Notes: a model not told the origin generated them from the letters alone. DNA of 64,000 nucleotides from Carya illinoinensis (GCF_018687715.1 NC_056764.1:5210501-5274500); one strand, 5' to 3'; shown: positions 51,446 to 63,946, counted from the stretch's first letter. A program made the numbers and translations.

Positions 51446-52050
51446 TCTAAGAGAAGTCCGAACGGAATATGCAAATTAAAAAAAAAATGCTTCATTTAGC
51501 TATTACAGATGAAAAGTTGGCTGCAATGAATTATGCAAAGTCATACTGACTGACTTTTAGTTACAGTATTTTTAAAAGTAAAGTCAAATTTGATGTAAAT
51601 TGTTCAAGGAACAAATGTTTAGTTTATTGTTTTTTGGTAACACTCTCTCTCTTCTTGACATTTTCTAAAAATATTGCCGGCTTTTACTACAGCAATCAAT
51701 GTCAGCAAGAGCTATTAGCATTATATTGAATTTATTCTTCCACATTTATATTGATTTTTATGAGTCTAATTAGACGTTTGTGGTTATTAACATTAAATGA
51801 TCATTAAAAATATGATTTTTTAACTAATAATTTAATTAGACTATGATTACTACTTAACATATAATCAGTAGAATGGTAGAATATGATAAAAATAAAAATA
51901 TTAAAAAATATATTAAATTAATATTATTTTATTATTATATAAAAAATAAATAGATAATCTAATATGAGAATTTAATGTAAATAGAATAGCCAAAATCAAA
52001 TTTATCTCATATTAGCTAAAACTATGATTTAGCTTTGGCTATTCAGGGAA
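51446..52050. mobile_element. Second adjacent copy of the same MITE family
   Basis: Continues with blocks matching the 42.2-kb element in the same order (TTTAGCTATTACAGATGAAA, AATGAATTATGCAAAG, AACATATAATCAGTAGAATG). With the preceding copy it forms a near-tandem pair. Limits are approximate. Confidence 0.5.
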
Positions 52051-52344
52051 ATACAAGATTACAAGATAAAAGTATAAGATTACAGTCTCAAAAGAATAGA
52101 AAATGCATAAATTTCTCTTTTAAATCTGGAAACTCTCTCAATCAGTGCAATCTTTGATTACAGTAGTGCTAGCTTGATCTTCATCGTTCGACAGGAGATT
52201 CTTTCTTCATGTCTGCCGTGATTGCAGCATGGTGGTTAACAGGTGATACATAATGCTAGTCATGATTTGGTTCAATTTATACTCAACCATTAAAATAGAC
52301 CCCAAGAGTCAACACAATAAAATAGTTCGAGGCACAATTGCTCA

Positions 52345-52869
52345 TGTTGAGTACTGTGGAGTCTGGTCCACACCGCTCGAGCGGAGGCATTGGCCACTCG
52401 AGCGAAGTCAGGCAGAGTCGAACGCTCGATGTCAGCTCGACAGTGAGCTCGAGCAGGAGGAGTTCGCTCGAGCGGAGGCATTGGCTGCTCGAGCGAAATT
52501 AGGCAGAGTCGAACGCTCGACGTCAGCTCGACAGTGAGCTCGAGCGGGATGCGGAAGGGAAGTTCGCTCGACGTGCGCTCGACACGCCGCTCGAGCGAAC
52601 ATGCGATTTAGGGATTCCGCCGTTTGAACTATATATATGATTTTTTGCCTCTTAAGTCTATATAGAGCAAATACGAAAACACTGTGGATGAACAGTCTTG
52701 TGACCCATCTTGTAGTGTGATTCCTCAATAATAAAATCTTCTGCAGCTCCCGTGGACGTAGGCAATTTGCCGAACCACGTACATCTTGTGTCGTGTGTGA
52801 TTGCGTGTGTAATTGTTTTTCTTTCTCATTCGGTGTTATTTCAATTCATTGTCATCGTTTTTCACAACA
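52345..52869 (+). mobile_element. Solo LTR, copia (Angela/SIRE-like)
   Basis: 525 bp starting TGTTGAGTACTG and ending TTTTTCACAACA, flanked by the perfect 5-bp duplication GCTCA (52340-52344 and 52870-52874). No internal region remains, so LTR-LTR recombination has removed it. It includes a TATATATA promoter-like stretch near 52630, AATAATAAAATC near 52727, and the conserved motif CGTGGACGTAGGC...CGAACCACGTA (52751-52781). Copia assignment comes from resemblance to Angela/SIRE LTRs, not from coding. Confidence 0.88.
52374..52545. repeat. Tandem CTCGAG-rich repeat inside the solo LTR
   Basis: Two 81-bp units (52374-52454 and 52465-52545, period 91) beginning CGCTCGAGCGGAGGCATTGG and ending GTGAGCTCGAGC. 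Each contains several palindromic CTCGAG/GCTCGA words. The two are nearly identical. Confidence 0.9.
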
Positions 52870-52874
52870 GCTCA

Positions 52875-53516
52875 ATATAGGCGCACATAAGCTTAACATC
52901 GAGTATTTTTTAAATGTGTTTCTCCTTTTAAAATCTGAATAAAATACTTTTTAAATATGTTTTGTATTGGAATTTATGAAAATGGATGCAATGAGTTTAA
53001 AGGTTGTTTAAATATAAATTTTAAGGAAATTTTTTGTTTGGTTTTTGTATTTTTAACTTTTCACTAAAATTTAGTTATATGATTGGATATTGAAAAGTTA
53101 AATAATATTTTAAAATCTAAATGCTGTTTGGTTTGAAATTAAATTTTTTTAAAAAAAAAATATTAAGAAACCAAACGTTCAGTATGAGTGGGCTTCTTTG
53201 TGTGGAGTCTGAGTTCTGTTTACTGGGTTCTGTTTGTGCTGCATGGGATGATTTGATTGCTGTCTTGCCATGACATGAGTTGGGAATTAGCTAGCTCGAA
53301 TCTCTGGCCCAAGTGCATAAAATGTGGAGTCATTCTGTCATTATTGCACGAGGGTAGTATTATTTCTACATGCATGATCTACGGTTTGGCTAAAAAACAT
53401 TCGCAGTCTAATTCCCAACTTAATGCACAGGTACTTTTTTATGCCAACTGAGGTGATAGCTGTGACTGCTTTTATAAGGACTTGTCCTACCGACGGTCCA
53501 AGCTCATGACAGAAGG
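52875..53516. other. Intergenic, upstream of transporter pseudogene
   Basis: AT-rich at 52950-53170 with TTTGGTTTT/AAACCAAAC-like edges (possible MITE). From 53460 a few codons (AVTAFIRTC) may belong to the pseudogene that follows. Confidence 0.4.
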
Positions 53517-55110
53517 TTGCAACCAGCTATGCATAGAAGGCCTTCTCGGTCTCAAACAGCTATTCTGTGCAGAGGACTCTATGCTATAGCCATTGGTGTT
53601 GGCGGAGTTAAGGCCTCCTTGCCTGCACGCGGGCCGATGATCAGCTCGACAACAGCGATCAGCAGCTCATCTCTGTCTTCTTCAACTGTTTTTTCCCTCT
53701 GCACAGGTGGCCTCATAGCTGCCACCGTAATGATATGGATTGAAGAGAACCTTGGTTGGAATTGGACTTTTATTGTATCAGTTAATAGTCTTGAGTTTAG
53801 CCCATTCCATTTTCGCAATTGATTGCCCAATTTTTAGGTACAAATGCCCGGTGGAAGTCCATTAACTTGGATTTTTAAGGTATGGCAGACGCTTGAAGTT
53901 TAGCCACAATTAGCTTCATGACCTACTTAATTTATTTGGTTGTGTTTGTGTTTGTGTCAAGGTTTTTGCTTCGACAGCTCGTAATTGGAAAATGTAACCA
54001 AGAAGAGAAAATCAGTCAGAAAGCTGTGTTGCAAGTAGATCCAAGAAATTGAAGATCCCATGACAAGTTAAAGTAGTTTCAACTTTTCTCCTATCCTTAA
54101 TTTAGGCGATTAACTTGCCCAAAAAAAGGTAAAAAATATAGGTGATTAGTGCTGTGGAACACTGCCAGCTTGTTATTTGACAATATCGGGATTCATCACC
54201 CACTCCTGTCGATAATCATACACTACACACATAGTGTTGCCTGTCTAGAGTTTCACAAAAAGACACGAAAAGATGTTCATTTGCCTTGAATAATTCCCAA
54301 GTCCTGCAGCAGGCTCCATGGTAGAGGGATCTAAAAAGATTAAAACAGAGTTTGACGTTGGGGAAAGAGAACGAAAATGAAAGAAAGAAGAGATTTTTTT
54401 AGTTTATGAAGCTACCAAAGTTTGATAAATGGGAAACATGGATGTCATTGTTTATGATGCTGTTTTCAATATGTGCAAGTTCTATATTCATGTCTGCTTA
54501 GTTGACAAATATAAGACAGTTGACACGATCCTGGACAAAACATTCTGCTTCCTATCTTTACAGCCACAATTATGATTAACTGTTGCCTAGTTCAACTCCA
54601 AACATTCTCTGTGAAACAAGAGAACATCATGAATAGAACAATCCACAACTTCAAAATCCCAACACAATCATTATCAATATTTACCCTGTTGATCATGCTA
54701 TCTTCCATATCCCCCATACGAGCATTTCGTACGTATTTTTGGCAACAAACTCTTGGGGAAGACCAACAACATATTCAAACTACTGCGGAGAATAGGAATG
54801 GGTCTAGCACTGGCATCAGGGTCCATGGCTGTGGCAGCCGCAGTTGAAGCCAAGGGACGCGAGGCTGCTGAGAATAATGTCACATTGTTTGTCTTTTGGC
54901 TCGGATGCCAGTAGCTTCTGCTAGGAGTTGCCGACATGCTTACTCTTGGGGGAATGCTCGAGTTTTTCTACTCGGAAGCACCAGATAGCATGAGAAGTAT
55001 GTCTAGTGCATTATCATGGTGGTCCACCGTCCACCTCCATGCGGTACTTCATTAGCTCTGTGCTGGTGACCATAACCAACTCTGTTAGTGGGAATTTTGG
55101 TGGGCCATAG
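53517..55110 (+). pseudogene. NPF/PTR (NRT1/peptide transporter) pseudogene
   Basis: Two blocks of a 12-helix proton-coupled nitrate/peptide transporter are visible. At 53565-53800: GLYAIAIGVGGVKASLPARG, then FSLCTGGLIAATVMIWIEEN and LGWNWTFIVS, matching helices 4-5 of the family, but the D-Q-F-D loop between them is rearranged. At 54798-55020: MGLALASGSMAVAAAVEAKG, then LGVADMLTLGGMLEFFYSEA and PDSMRSMSSALSWW, matching helices 9-11, with an in-frame TAG at 54912-54914 and a frame change before it. N-terminal helices, the central loop and the C-terminus are missing or unreadable. Dead gene or fragment; substrate cannot be judged. Confidence 0.88.
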
Positions 55111-57170
55111 CTAAGGAGGAAATTATATTAATCATACCCAGTTGGATCTATTTTACACAATCCTTTGCATTCTTAATTTCCTTAATATTTTGAACTACAT
55201 CAACCGGGCCAAGTGGTATTAGGTACTTCAAAGTTGTAGCTTCCTCAGTAGTTTCTTTCTTCTTTTTTTTTTTTCATTCTCCATCTTGAATAATGTGACA
55301 CATTAATTGAATCAATTAAATAATAATAATTTAAAATATATATCAAATATATATGATCGAGAATGACAAAATTTAAGATTAAAAAAAAAAAATAGAATAG
55401 TTCTAAGAAGATAGGATGAATCCCTCGTTAACCTGCATTATCATCGCCATAGATACAGCTCTAATTGGTTAAACAAACCAGCAAAATGCAAGTTAGCATA
55501 ACAAGTCGACATAGAGTTGTGTGCCCGTCAAAGATTGAATTAGAGGTTGCAAAAGAAGAAATTTGAAGTCTAGAAAGTAGAAACGGCTCATTGTCATTAA
55601 AGTGTTCTCCTTTTCCCATTTGCGGTCCTATTCCTGTAAAATTGATGAATTTGAGTTTGAATATAATGCGCTTGGATTCACACCTCACCCAACCACTTTT
55701 GTCTTATCATTTTATTGTCACCAAGCACGATGTGCCCCTCAATTATTATATGTTGCTCCCCCAATAGCGCAAAATATGGGGACTTAGATATTATACTGTC
55801 TATAAATAGTTATTTTTAGATAATTTTTTTTGTATAATGTGATTGATTATATTACTTCTTTTAATATATAATTAATCATATTAATAAAATACATAAAAAA
55901 ATAAATAAAAATGAGTACATATAAAATTTTTGTAAACTAAGAATCACCCAAAATCATGTGGCTTAAGAGAAATCAAGGACAAACAACTTAACAAAACATG
56001 AACGATCCGGATTTAAGTTCTTCAGGAATTGTCTGTGAAATCATTATTTCTATAAAACGATGTTATTTTTATAAAAACGAATCTAAAAGATTACACGTAC
56101 ATTATTTTCTAATGAACAATTGAGACGAATGGTCACAAATTGAAAAATTTATATATATGTTTTAGAAAATATTTTGTCCGTTGTATGGACTCGAGAAACG
56201 AAATCAAAGGGTTTTGTTAAATCCTAGATCTTGAAGTCTGGGAAACGTGTGTTCAAAGAATAATTTTACTTAATTTTAATTCACCACTTGCTTTGATTCG
56301 GCTGAACTTCTGCAATAAATTATATTAGATACTTAAAAAAAAACAAAAACAGATTTCCTTCCCATTAGCTATAGAGAATTTATTTTGAAACGTGAAGGGT
56401 GAAGCATGAAAGCAAGTAAAAATCACATGTGGTTCGTATAAAATAAAGAGCCAAAATTCCCAGTGGATTGATTATTCCACTCTCCACTAAAATGCAATCT
56501 TAAGCCCACCTTTTCAGCTGGGGGGAATCCCAGTCATTGACTCAGTTCCTTACAAAATTAATTAAAAACAATAATGTATAAAGAAAAATGTTCTGGATAC
56601 TGATTATTATTATTAAATTAACGTGACTTAATGATATTTATATTATAAAGTTATTTTTATTATAAAGATTATATTACGTAAGCTATATCATTTTGTAAAT
56701 TTATTTTAATAAAATATCTTTTGTGATTATAGTATTTCCCATATATAAATATTTTTGTAAGAATTATTATATTTTCATATCAATGTATAGGGAATATCAT
56801 TTACATTACTTAAATGATAGTATTTAATTTATAATATTTAAAATTTATTTTCTAAATTAAATTATATATCACATAAGTATTTTACTAGGTGTATATTACA
56901 CATGAGAATATATATTTTTTCTATATATTAAATAAAAAAATATTTTTAAATCGTAGTATATTTGACATAAATAATAAATATATATAAAAATTCTATACAC
57001 TATATTCTTATTTTTATTTTATTATGTAAGATGTAACACATTTATTACTATTCGATAATTTTTTATAAGAGGATTATTTCTTATCCAATAGTGATAAATT
57101 TAATATATCTTATTTAATAAGATAAAAATTAGATAAAAATGTGGTAATCCTGTATAAAGTCATACAGTTC
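55111..57170. other. Intergenic, no gene supported
   Basis: AT-rich with TA-repeat patches. ORFs of 60-75 codons near 55461-55787 have no motifs. Nothing structural recognised. Confidence 0.55.
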
Positions 57171-57171
57171 G

Positions 57172-57474
57172 CACGTGGGTGAACATTATCACGGCATCAC
57201 CCACCCTTCCACCTTCCTAGTCTTCAACGGTAACAAGCAATTAATCAATTTAAAGCACGCTAAAGTCCTTACATGCTGTGCGCCAATTTGGAGTCAACCA
57301 CGACCAACCACAACACGCCACGTGCTATTTTTGAAGAATTTTGCTACGTGTCACTTTTTCAGTTCGTTACATCCTCACCTCCCCTTATGTCAGATATTTC
57401 ACATGTACTGCCTTTTAAAGTCACGATTCACAGCCAAGCATTTTTCGTATTCATACTTTGCTTATATATATATT
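57172..57474 (+). promoter_or_regulatory. AIR12 promoter: G-boxes, ABRE-like site, TATA
   Basis: CACGTG occurs at 57172-57177 and again at 57319-57324, and ACGTGTC at 57346-57352. TATATATATA lies at about 57463-57474, roughly 105 bp before the ATG. G-box/ABRE sites bind bZIP and bHLH factors, so abscisic-acid or light/stress control is plausible; no auxin-response element was confirmed. Confidence 0.6.
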
Positions 57475-57577
57475 CCTCCGAATCTAAAGGAGATCAGATC
57501 CACCACTGCTCTTGCTCCTCTCCCAAAGCCTCCCATTCCTTCGCAATCTATCCTTAGATCTCTCTCTGTGTTCGGTA

Positions 57578-58360
57578 ATGGGTAGGCTTTGTTTGAAGTT
57601 ACCGGTGATTCTGGGGGTCTTGGCGACGGCTCTGCTGGTCTCGCCGGCTCTGTCACAGACCTGCACGTCGCAGAAGCTCCGTAACAAAAATGACTACCCC
57701 AACTGCACCGATCTCCATCACCTGGGTGCCTTCCTCCACTGGAACTTCAACGCTTCCAACTCGTCGCTGTCCATGGCCTTCGTTGCCCCTCCGGCCAAGA
57801 CAGGCGGCTGGGTTGCGTGGGCCATCAACCCCAACTCGACCAAAATGATAGGTTCCCAGGCGATTTTGGCCTTCAAATCCAACGGCGGGGCCGTGACCAT
57901 CCAGACCTACGACATCAAGGCCTACAATATCAGCTTGTCCGGGTTGAACCTCTCGTACCCTGTGTGGGACCTGAAAGCGGAGGAATCCAGCGGTAACATC
58001 ACGATCTACGGGAAATGGAAGCTGCCGGCGAAGACGGAGATGGTGAACCAGGTTTGGCAAGTGGGTCCGGGCATTCACCCAAACGGCTATCCGATAATAC
58101 ACGACGTCAGCAGTAATGCGGAGAACCTCAAGTCTATGGGGACCCTAAACTTAGTTACGGCAGTGGCTTCTAGTCCTGCTTCTGAACCTGCTGCTTCGGG
58201 ACCCTCTGGGAATACTGCTCCTGGTCCTGGATCTGCTGGGAGTGCTCCAAGCCCTGGATCTTCCAGCGGAAAAAACGGGGTTTCAAGAAACAGAGACAGA
58301 GCCATTTTGAGCTTATGCATGCCTTTATTTGTGATTCTCGGTAGTTTGATTGTCTTCTGA
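57578..58360 (+). CDS. AIR12: AIR12-like DOMON protein, GPI-anchored
   Basis: Single-exon gene, 260 residues, for an apoplastic b-type cytochrome of the AIR12 family (auxin induced in root cultures 12), which sits on the outer plasma membrane and exchanges electrons with ascorbate and other partners. Signal peptide about 1-26 (VILGVLATALLVSPALS), DOMON domain about 45-170. M90 (STKMIGSQ) and H175 (YPIIHD) sit where the Arabidopsis heme ligands are reported. Several N-glycosylation sites (NCT, NAS, NSS, NIS, NLS, NIT). A Pro/Ser/Gly-rich linker about 198-235 is followed by a hydrophobic tail ending LFVILGSLIVF, the GPI-anchor signal. Start ATG at 57578: an in-frame extension to 57512 begins with TTG and is rejected. 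Intact. Confidence 0.94.
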   Translation: MGRLCLKLPVILGVLATALLVSPALSQTCTSQKLRNKNDYPNCTDLHHLGAFLHWNFNASNSSLSMAFVAPPAKTGGWVAWAINPNSTKMIGSQAILAFKSNGGAVTIQTYDIKAYNISLSGLNLSYPVWDLKAEESSGNITIYGKWKLPAKTEMVNQVWQVGPGIHPNGYPIIHDVSSNAENLKSMGTLNLVTAVASSPASEPAASGPSGNTAPGPGSAGSAPSPGSSSGKNGVSRNRDRAILSLCMPLFVILGSLIVF

Positions 58361-59886
58361 TGAGCTTAGTTTTCTGAGAGATTTTTGTTGTTGGATCCAG
58401 TCTTGTGATGAACATTCGTATATTTAGTTGAATAATATTTATTTTTCTCCCTCACCTTGTGTATGATTTGAGCTGAAAGTAGGTTTTAAATCTCCGAAAA
58501 CTTTTGGTTCATTACACGAAGTAGTTGTTCACTTTCTCCTCCTTTTTTAAAGTGGGGAGACTGGGAGTTGAATTCATCATTCACACGATAAAATTTATTA
58601 TTAAAAAAATAATTTTTTCATTTATTTATTTTTTCTAAAAAAGATAACGTTAATTTAAAATTAAAAATATCATTTTTCTTTTTCGTTTTCTTATCTGGTT
58701 CTTTGTTAAGAATTAGAAGCTCTCCATGCTGAACAAGATGTGAGGTTTATTTTTCTTTATTTTGTCTGCACTATTAAATTTGGTCTTGGATTGTCCATTT
58801 TCTTGAGGATTTTACCGAAATTCATGACATAAAAGGATAGAGGATTTCTTTTCTAGCTGATGAAAAAGATATATAAATAAGGAAAAATATAGTTGTAAGC
58901 ATAATTATGTACTAATCTGTGCACCAATGTGATGTGATTGGTCAAAAAGTAAATTTTATTGAAAACAGTGTTAATTTAAATTTTAAATATGAATAAATCA
59001 GTATTGGTATACAAATTAGTGCACGATTGTGTTTGTATGTAGCAAAACTCTATAAATAAACAACCTCTCCTTTTCATAAGAAAATATAGATAGATCTCAA
59101 TATCAGCTCAAGTAGTCGTTTCAGTTTGGTAAACTAGAGATTTGACACTCTTTTCGTAGACGTGTTTGGTAGTTGACAGTTCTCACGTCTCAGACGTTTC
59201 AAAATTTGAAAGAAAAAAGGGTACATTTTTCGGATTATTAAAATTGAAGACTCCTTAATTTCAAACAGAGAATCTATCCATTTTGCAATATTTATATCTA
59301 ACATTTTACAAACCATGAATTGAAATTCCAGGTTGTTTAAGGTATTAGCTATGGCTAATGATCGAATTTAAGAAAATAAATAAATAACATTTTTGGAGGA
59401 AAAAACCACAGTAAATATGTATGAATAATGAACAAAACACACCACTTCAGATATTTGGTTATCGACAAAATATACTTTCACATGGTTTTATAAATTAGAT
59501 ATCTCGGATTCGAATCTACATATAAAACAATAGCCAAGTACGATATTACTGTCGATTTTTTATTTATTTATTAGCTTTCCATGATATCACATGTGGTAGC
59601 GATGGACTTGGACCATAGTCACCCATACTCACCCAAAAAGAGAATATCTTCCCATATCTGCTCTCTCTTTAATAACAACCTTCCAATAATAAATATTTGT
59701 CACGTAACTCTTCTATTTTACATCTCATTTACCATCTTACAATTCATGCTGTGAAAAAAAAGCTACCTCGTTTCAATCATCTGCCTTCCCGTAAAAAAAT
59801 TTCCTTCCTCTCTCTCAGATATAATCCATCCTCCTCCAACCCTACTGGGCAAAGACGCAGCCAGCCAGAAGAGAAAGCTGCCTATC
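58361..59886. other. Intergenic, 3' flank of AIR12
   Basis: AATAATATTTATTTTT near 58430 is a plausible polyadenylation region. The remainder is AT-rich without recognisable genes or repeats. Confidence 0.55.
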
Positions 59887-60557
59887 TAGGGGTGTAATCG
59901 GTCCGGTTTGATCCGGTTTTGAACAAAATTTGGGACCGAACCGGTATGTACCGGTTTTGCATTTTTCAAAACCGATTACCCTCCTAAACCGGTACTCCGA
60001 TTTTACCGATTTCCGACCCGGTTTTACCAGTTTTAATGTACTATATTATATATTATATAATATAGTATATTATAGTATATAATACTATAATGATAATATA
60101 TTGTAATATATTATAATATATATTATAACGGTATTATAGACTATAATGATATATTATATTATATTATATTATAATATATAGTGATATAGTATAAGTGTAA
60201 CTATTAATATGAACTATATAATAATAATATAACTATTAATACAATAAGTAAAATGATATAAAATTTTAAAATTTAATATTATATTAATTAGTAATTTAAC
60301 ATATAGTACAAAACTATTTTATATATAGTTATATATTATATATAAATATTATATATAATTAAAAAATTAAAATATATATATAAATCGGTCTAGTCCGGTT
60401 TTAGAAAAAGAAAAATTAGAACCGAACCGATTTTGACCGGTTTTAAGAAAATTAAAACCGGTACCGGACCGAACCAACCTCGGAACCGGACCAATGCCAC
60501 CAGTTTGGTTCGGTCCGATCTGATTTACCGGTTTATCGATTTTTTTTTACACCCCTA
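59887..60557. mobile_element. Non-autonomous hAT element, 671 bp
   Basis: Starts TAGGGGTGTAATCGG and ends TTTTTACACCCCTA, flanked by the perfect 8-bp duplication TGCCTATC (59879-59886 and 60558-60565). Subterminal regions carry many ACCGGTTTT / AAACCGG words. The centre (about 60040-60385) is almost pure AT with TATA repeats. No transposase. Confidence 0.93.
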
Positions 60558-60565
60558 TGCCTATC

Positions 60566-62734
60566 CCACAAGAACTCGTATCCCACCATGAGTCCCAAGG
60601 GCTCAACTCCCAAGAAGCCTCTACCTAGGACAGAGAGGACTTGTGAGTGTCATGCTTGGGTACGGGGAGGCTTTCGCCATTGGGGTTGCTTCTAGTTTGA
60701 CTTTGCAGGGAATTGGGAGTGTCATGTGCATATTCTTGTGGGGCTTGGCCAGATTTGGGATTCTATTAGAAGTGCTACCAAGTCTTCTCCTTGAACGATC
60801 AAATTTTTTGTTACCGTGCTTTTCTTCAGTTTGTTTATTGGACTTTCGTTAAAATAAAAAATAAATAAATAAAAAAAAGGAGCTTGAAATGGTAGAAAAA
60901 TGGGAAGTGTTGTGATTCATGACAATGGTCATTTTCCATGGGATTGAAATCACTCGCAAAAGGACAACAACATGTATTTTTTTCCTAAAATGGGTTTCTG
61001 TTTGGTGGAAGATGGAGCTCATGGGCAATGGAGCTTCATGGGAGAGATAGAGCTTCATGGATGCGACAGAGTTTGGTGGTGTGACGGCATTTTCCGATTG
61101 TGGAGGCGATGAACCTTGTTTGGTGCGGTGGCAGACTGGTTTGAAGAAAGAAGATGAAGTTCCTTTCTCTCTTTCTCAAGTTCTCCTAAATTAGGTTTTT
61201 TTAATATAACCAATTTTAGTGTGTATAATATAAAATTTCCTAAGTGTCATTTTTTAATTGAGGGCTGTTAAATGCCCAACAACAGCCCAACCGGTCAGAA
61301 GGGCAGCTCACCTAAAAAATATTCGAATGCAAAAACATTAAAAAAAATTATAAGATTTTTATTTTAAAGTAATATTAAATAGCGATTAAAAAAGTAATTT
61401 CCATTTTATTTTTATTTTTATTTAAAAAAATGCGTGTAACTTGGGGCAAATGTAATTTCGTTTTCTTGATCACTGGGCACGTCCTCATCGCATCCTGCGT
61501 AGAAATGGTACAGCATGTAGGGCTCCCGTCCAAGACAAAAAGCTTGGGCTGACTCTGACTTAAAATTCTGAAGCCTCCTACACGGCCAATTCTGTTCAGT
61601 CTGCACTCTGGAGCGCAAGGGCTACGTACCCATTACGTAAAATTGACATCATCCTGACTTCATACTATTTGAATGGTAATTACCAATGTCCCTTTAATTC
61701 GAATTAAATCTGTAGTTTAAAAAGACATAAAAACAAATTTAGGTAGGTCTTGACAAAGAGACAGCATTGCATATTAATTTCGATGGCACATTTCTTGTGA
61801 CATCGAATACGAGCTATGAATGCAGCACAGGTCGTGTCCATGTTTCTTTCTTTACATCACCCTTGCCAACTCGGTCCGTGTAGCTGTAAAGATATCCCTT
61901 TAGAGTATTCTCATCCATATTTTAAAATATCAAATTTTTTGTAATTTAAAAAAATATTTAAAAATTTATCTCAAACTACTCTCATCTCATTTTCTATTTT
62001 GAGATGAATGGATAGAATTATTATAGTAAATTCTCAAATATGAGATCTACTGTTTGCCCCCAAACTATTATTTTAAGTTTATAAAATTATTTGTAATTAA
62101 GTTTATAAAGGGAGGTGAGAGAAAAATATAATAAAAAAAAATAAAAAAATATTATTTTAATAGAATAAAAAAATGATAGGAAATGTGATGTAGGAGATTT
62201 TTGAAAGATAAGTAAAATTTAAGAAAAAATTTTAGAAAATGTATTTTTTAACTAAATTATAGAAAATTTTATGAAAAATAAGATGTGAATGCTCTATTAG
62301 CATTATAACATCAATACCTTTGAAAGAAACTCTGTCTTTGAATTTAGAAATTAATAACACGTCAGAAAACTTGAGATGGAAATAGCTAGGATTGGGGCAT
62401 CCTGCCAACTTGCTTGGTTTGATAGAGTTGCAAATTTGAGTATATCTAGCTGTCCAGTCTTTCTACATTTAGATCAATTATAAATTATTTGAAGCTGAAA
62501 TTATTCTACTGCTGGAAATATTATCAAGTTTACTGTATTGAATAAGATCTTGTCCAAAATAATGGTAATTCGTGCTTCTATATGCATCTTCTTTATAAGT
62601 AAAAATGATAAACCTATACGAGATTCAAGATCTATACTCTCCATCTAACTATGATTATTTTAATATAAATGATTTGTACAAATTTCAAATAGATAAATTC
62701 TATATCGTCTCTTTATACAATAGAGGTCATATTG
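60566..62734. other. Intergenic, no gene supported
   Basis: A few short ORFs (60643-60852; 61418-61618 minus) lack family motifs. The stretch 60880-61200 is GC-richer with GGAGCTTCATGG repeats (about 61015-61060). Otherwise AT-rich. Confidence 0.5.
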
Positions 62735-63266
62735 GATTATGGAGCTTGATTGGTTTTGTGAATTGGAAGAGGCGCAGATAGATTGTTCGCTCGATTGTTG
62801 CTCGACCTAGTGCTTGAATGAACCTCTGGTAGTGAGTTTGCTTGAGGTGGACTCGACACTTGGTTTGAACAAATTTTGGATAAAAAGCTCGCTCGAGGCA
62901 CGCTTGACATTCCACTTGAGGTAATGTTGGATTGACTGTTCGCTCGCAGCACACATGACACTTATTCGAGTGAATACTCATGTTTTTCCAAAATAAGGTT
63001 TCTAACGCCGTTCGCTATATATATGTTATGTTTACGTTCATAATCCATTAGATTGAGGGAATAGTGAGATGCAAACATTGTAGAGCACTTTTGTGAGAGA
63101 AAAATCCTAGAGAGAGTTAAGATTATGTGAGTAGACAGAAGCTTTTGTAACTCATTATGTGTGACTGTAATCTACTTTAAAATAAAATTTATTACAGTTT
63201 TGTGAACATAGGTAAGTTACCAAATCACATTAAATACTGTATGTCGTGCATGTGCTTGAATCTTGT
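62735..63266 (+). repeat. Decayed LTR related to the 52.3-kb solo LTR
   Basis: Shows the same order of features, eroded: CGCTCGA/CTCGAC-rich part (62780-62950), TATATATATG near 63015, then a GTGAACATAGGTAAGTTACC version of the CGTGGACGTAGGC motif. It breaks off at 63267 where another LTR begins. Left limit approximate. Confidence 0.6.
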
Positions 63267-63946
63267 TGTTAGGGAGGATTTTTGTCGTAGGCCCACAAGG
63301 GCCCTTAAAGCCCAAGCCCACCAACGGGGCTTCACTAGAGGACAAGAGAGGGGAGAAAGCAAGGGGGACAGGATAACGAAAGGAAGCAATGTCAGGCCTA
63401 CATGCAAGAGATGGGGGAAAAGAAATGAGGTAAGGTGATGTGATATAAAAAAGGGGAAGAAAGAGATAAAAAAGGGAGGGACAGATGACTTGGAGGGACT
63501 TTTCGATAGACTATTGGCTAGGCTTCGGAGAGGCTTCTCGAGAAGGCTTCTTCAACCTTCAGACACGGTATTTTGTGATAATATCTAAACCGGAAATAAT
63601 GATCTATAATTTTACTGTACAGTGAGAACGGGAGACCTCGAGAAACTGTAAACCAAGCTCATATAGTGGATTCTCCCATCCCCAAATCTCCGTGAATGTA
63701 GGCCCAGTATCGAATCACGTAAATTTGTGTGTCTATTTTTCTCTATTTTCCTTGCATTCATATACCATGGCCATCTGCATGGACACCGTAACCCCGCACT
63801 GGACTAACCGGGGGTCCACACAACCTCTTCCAAGCCCAACACCACAGGGCCCACATATCACCGACCCAGGCCTAAGCACCACCCTCGACGCGTCGGGGGG
63901 AGATCCTTCTCCTCTTTCGACCTGTTGACGAAAATACACGTTAACA
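63267..63946 (+). repeat. 5' LTR of a gypsy-type element running off the window
   Basis: About 680 bp from TGTTAGGGAGGA to CACGTTAACA. It is followed directly by a PBS-like sequence, so the element body lies to the right, outside the window. It carries a CGTGAATGTAGGC...CGAATCACGTA motif (63691-63721) in the same position as in the copia-type solo LTR. Tat/Athila-like placement rests on PBS style only. Confidence 0.7.

Noticed and set aside
57653..58102. 149-codon ORF antisense to AIR12
   Set aside because: A shadow of a GC-richer coding exon on the other strand; the sense strand encodes a clear DOMON protein.
61418..61618. 66-codon minus-strand ORF as a small gene or last exon
   Set aside because: No recognisable motif, no flanking exon with matching splice sites, and surrounding DNA is non-coding.
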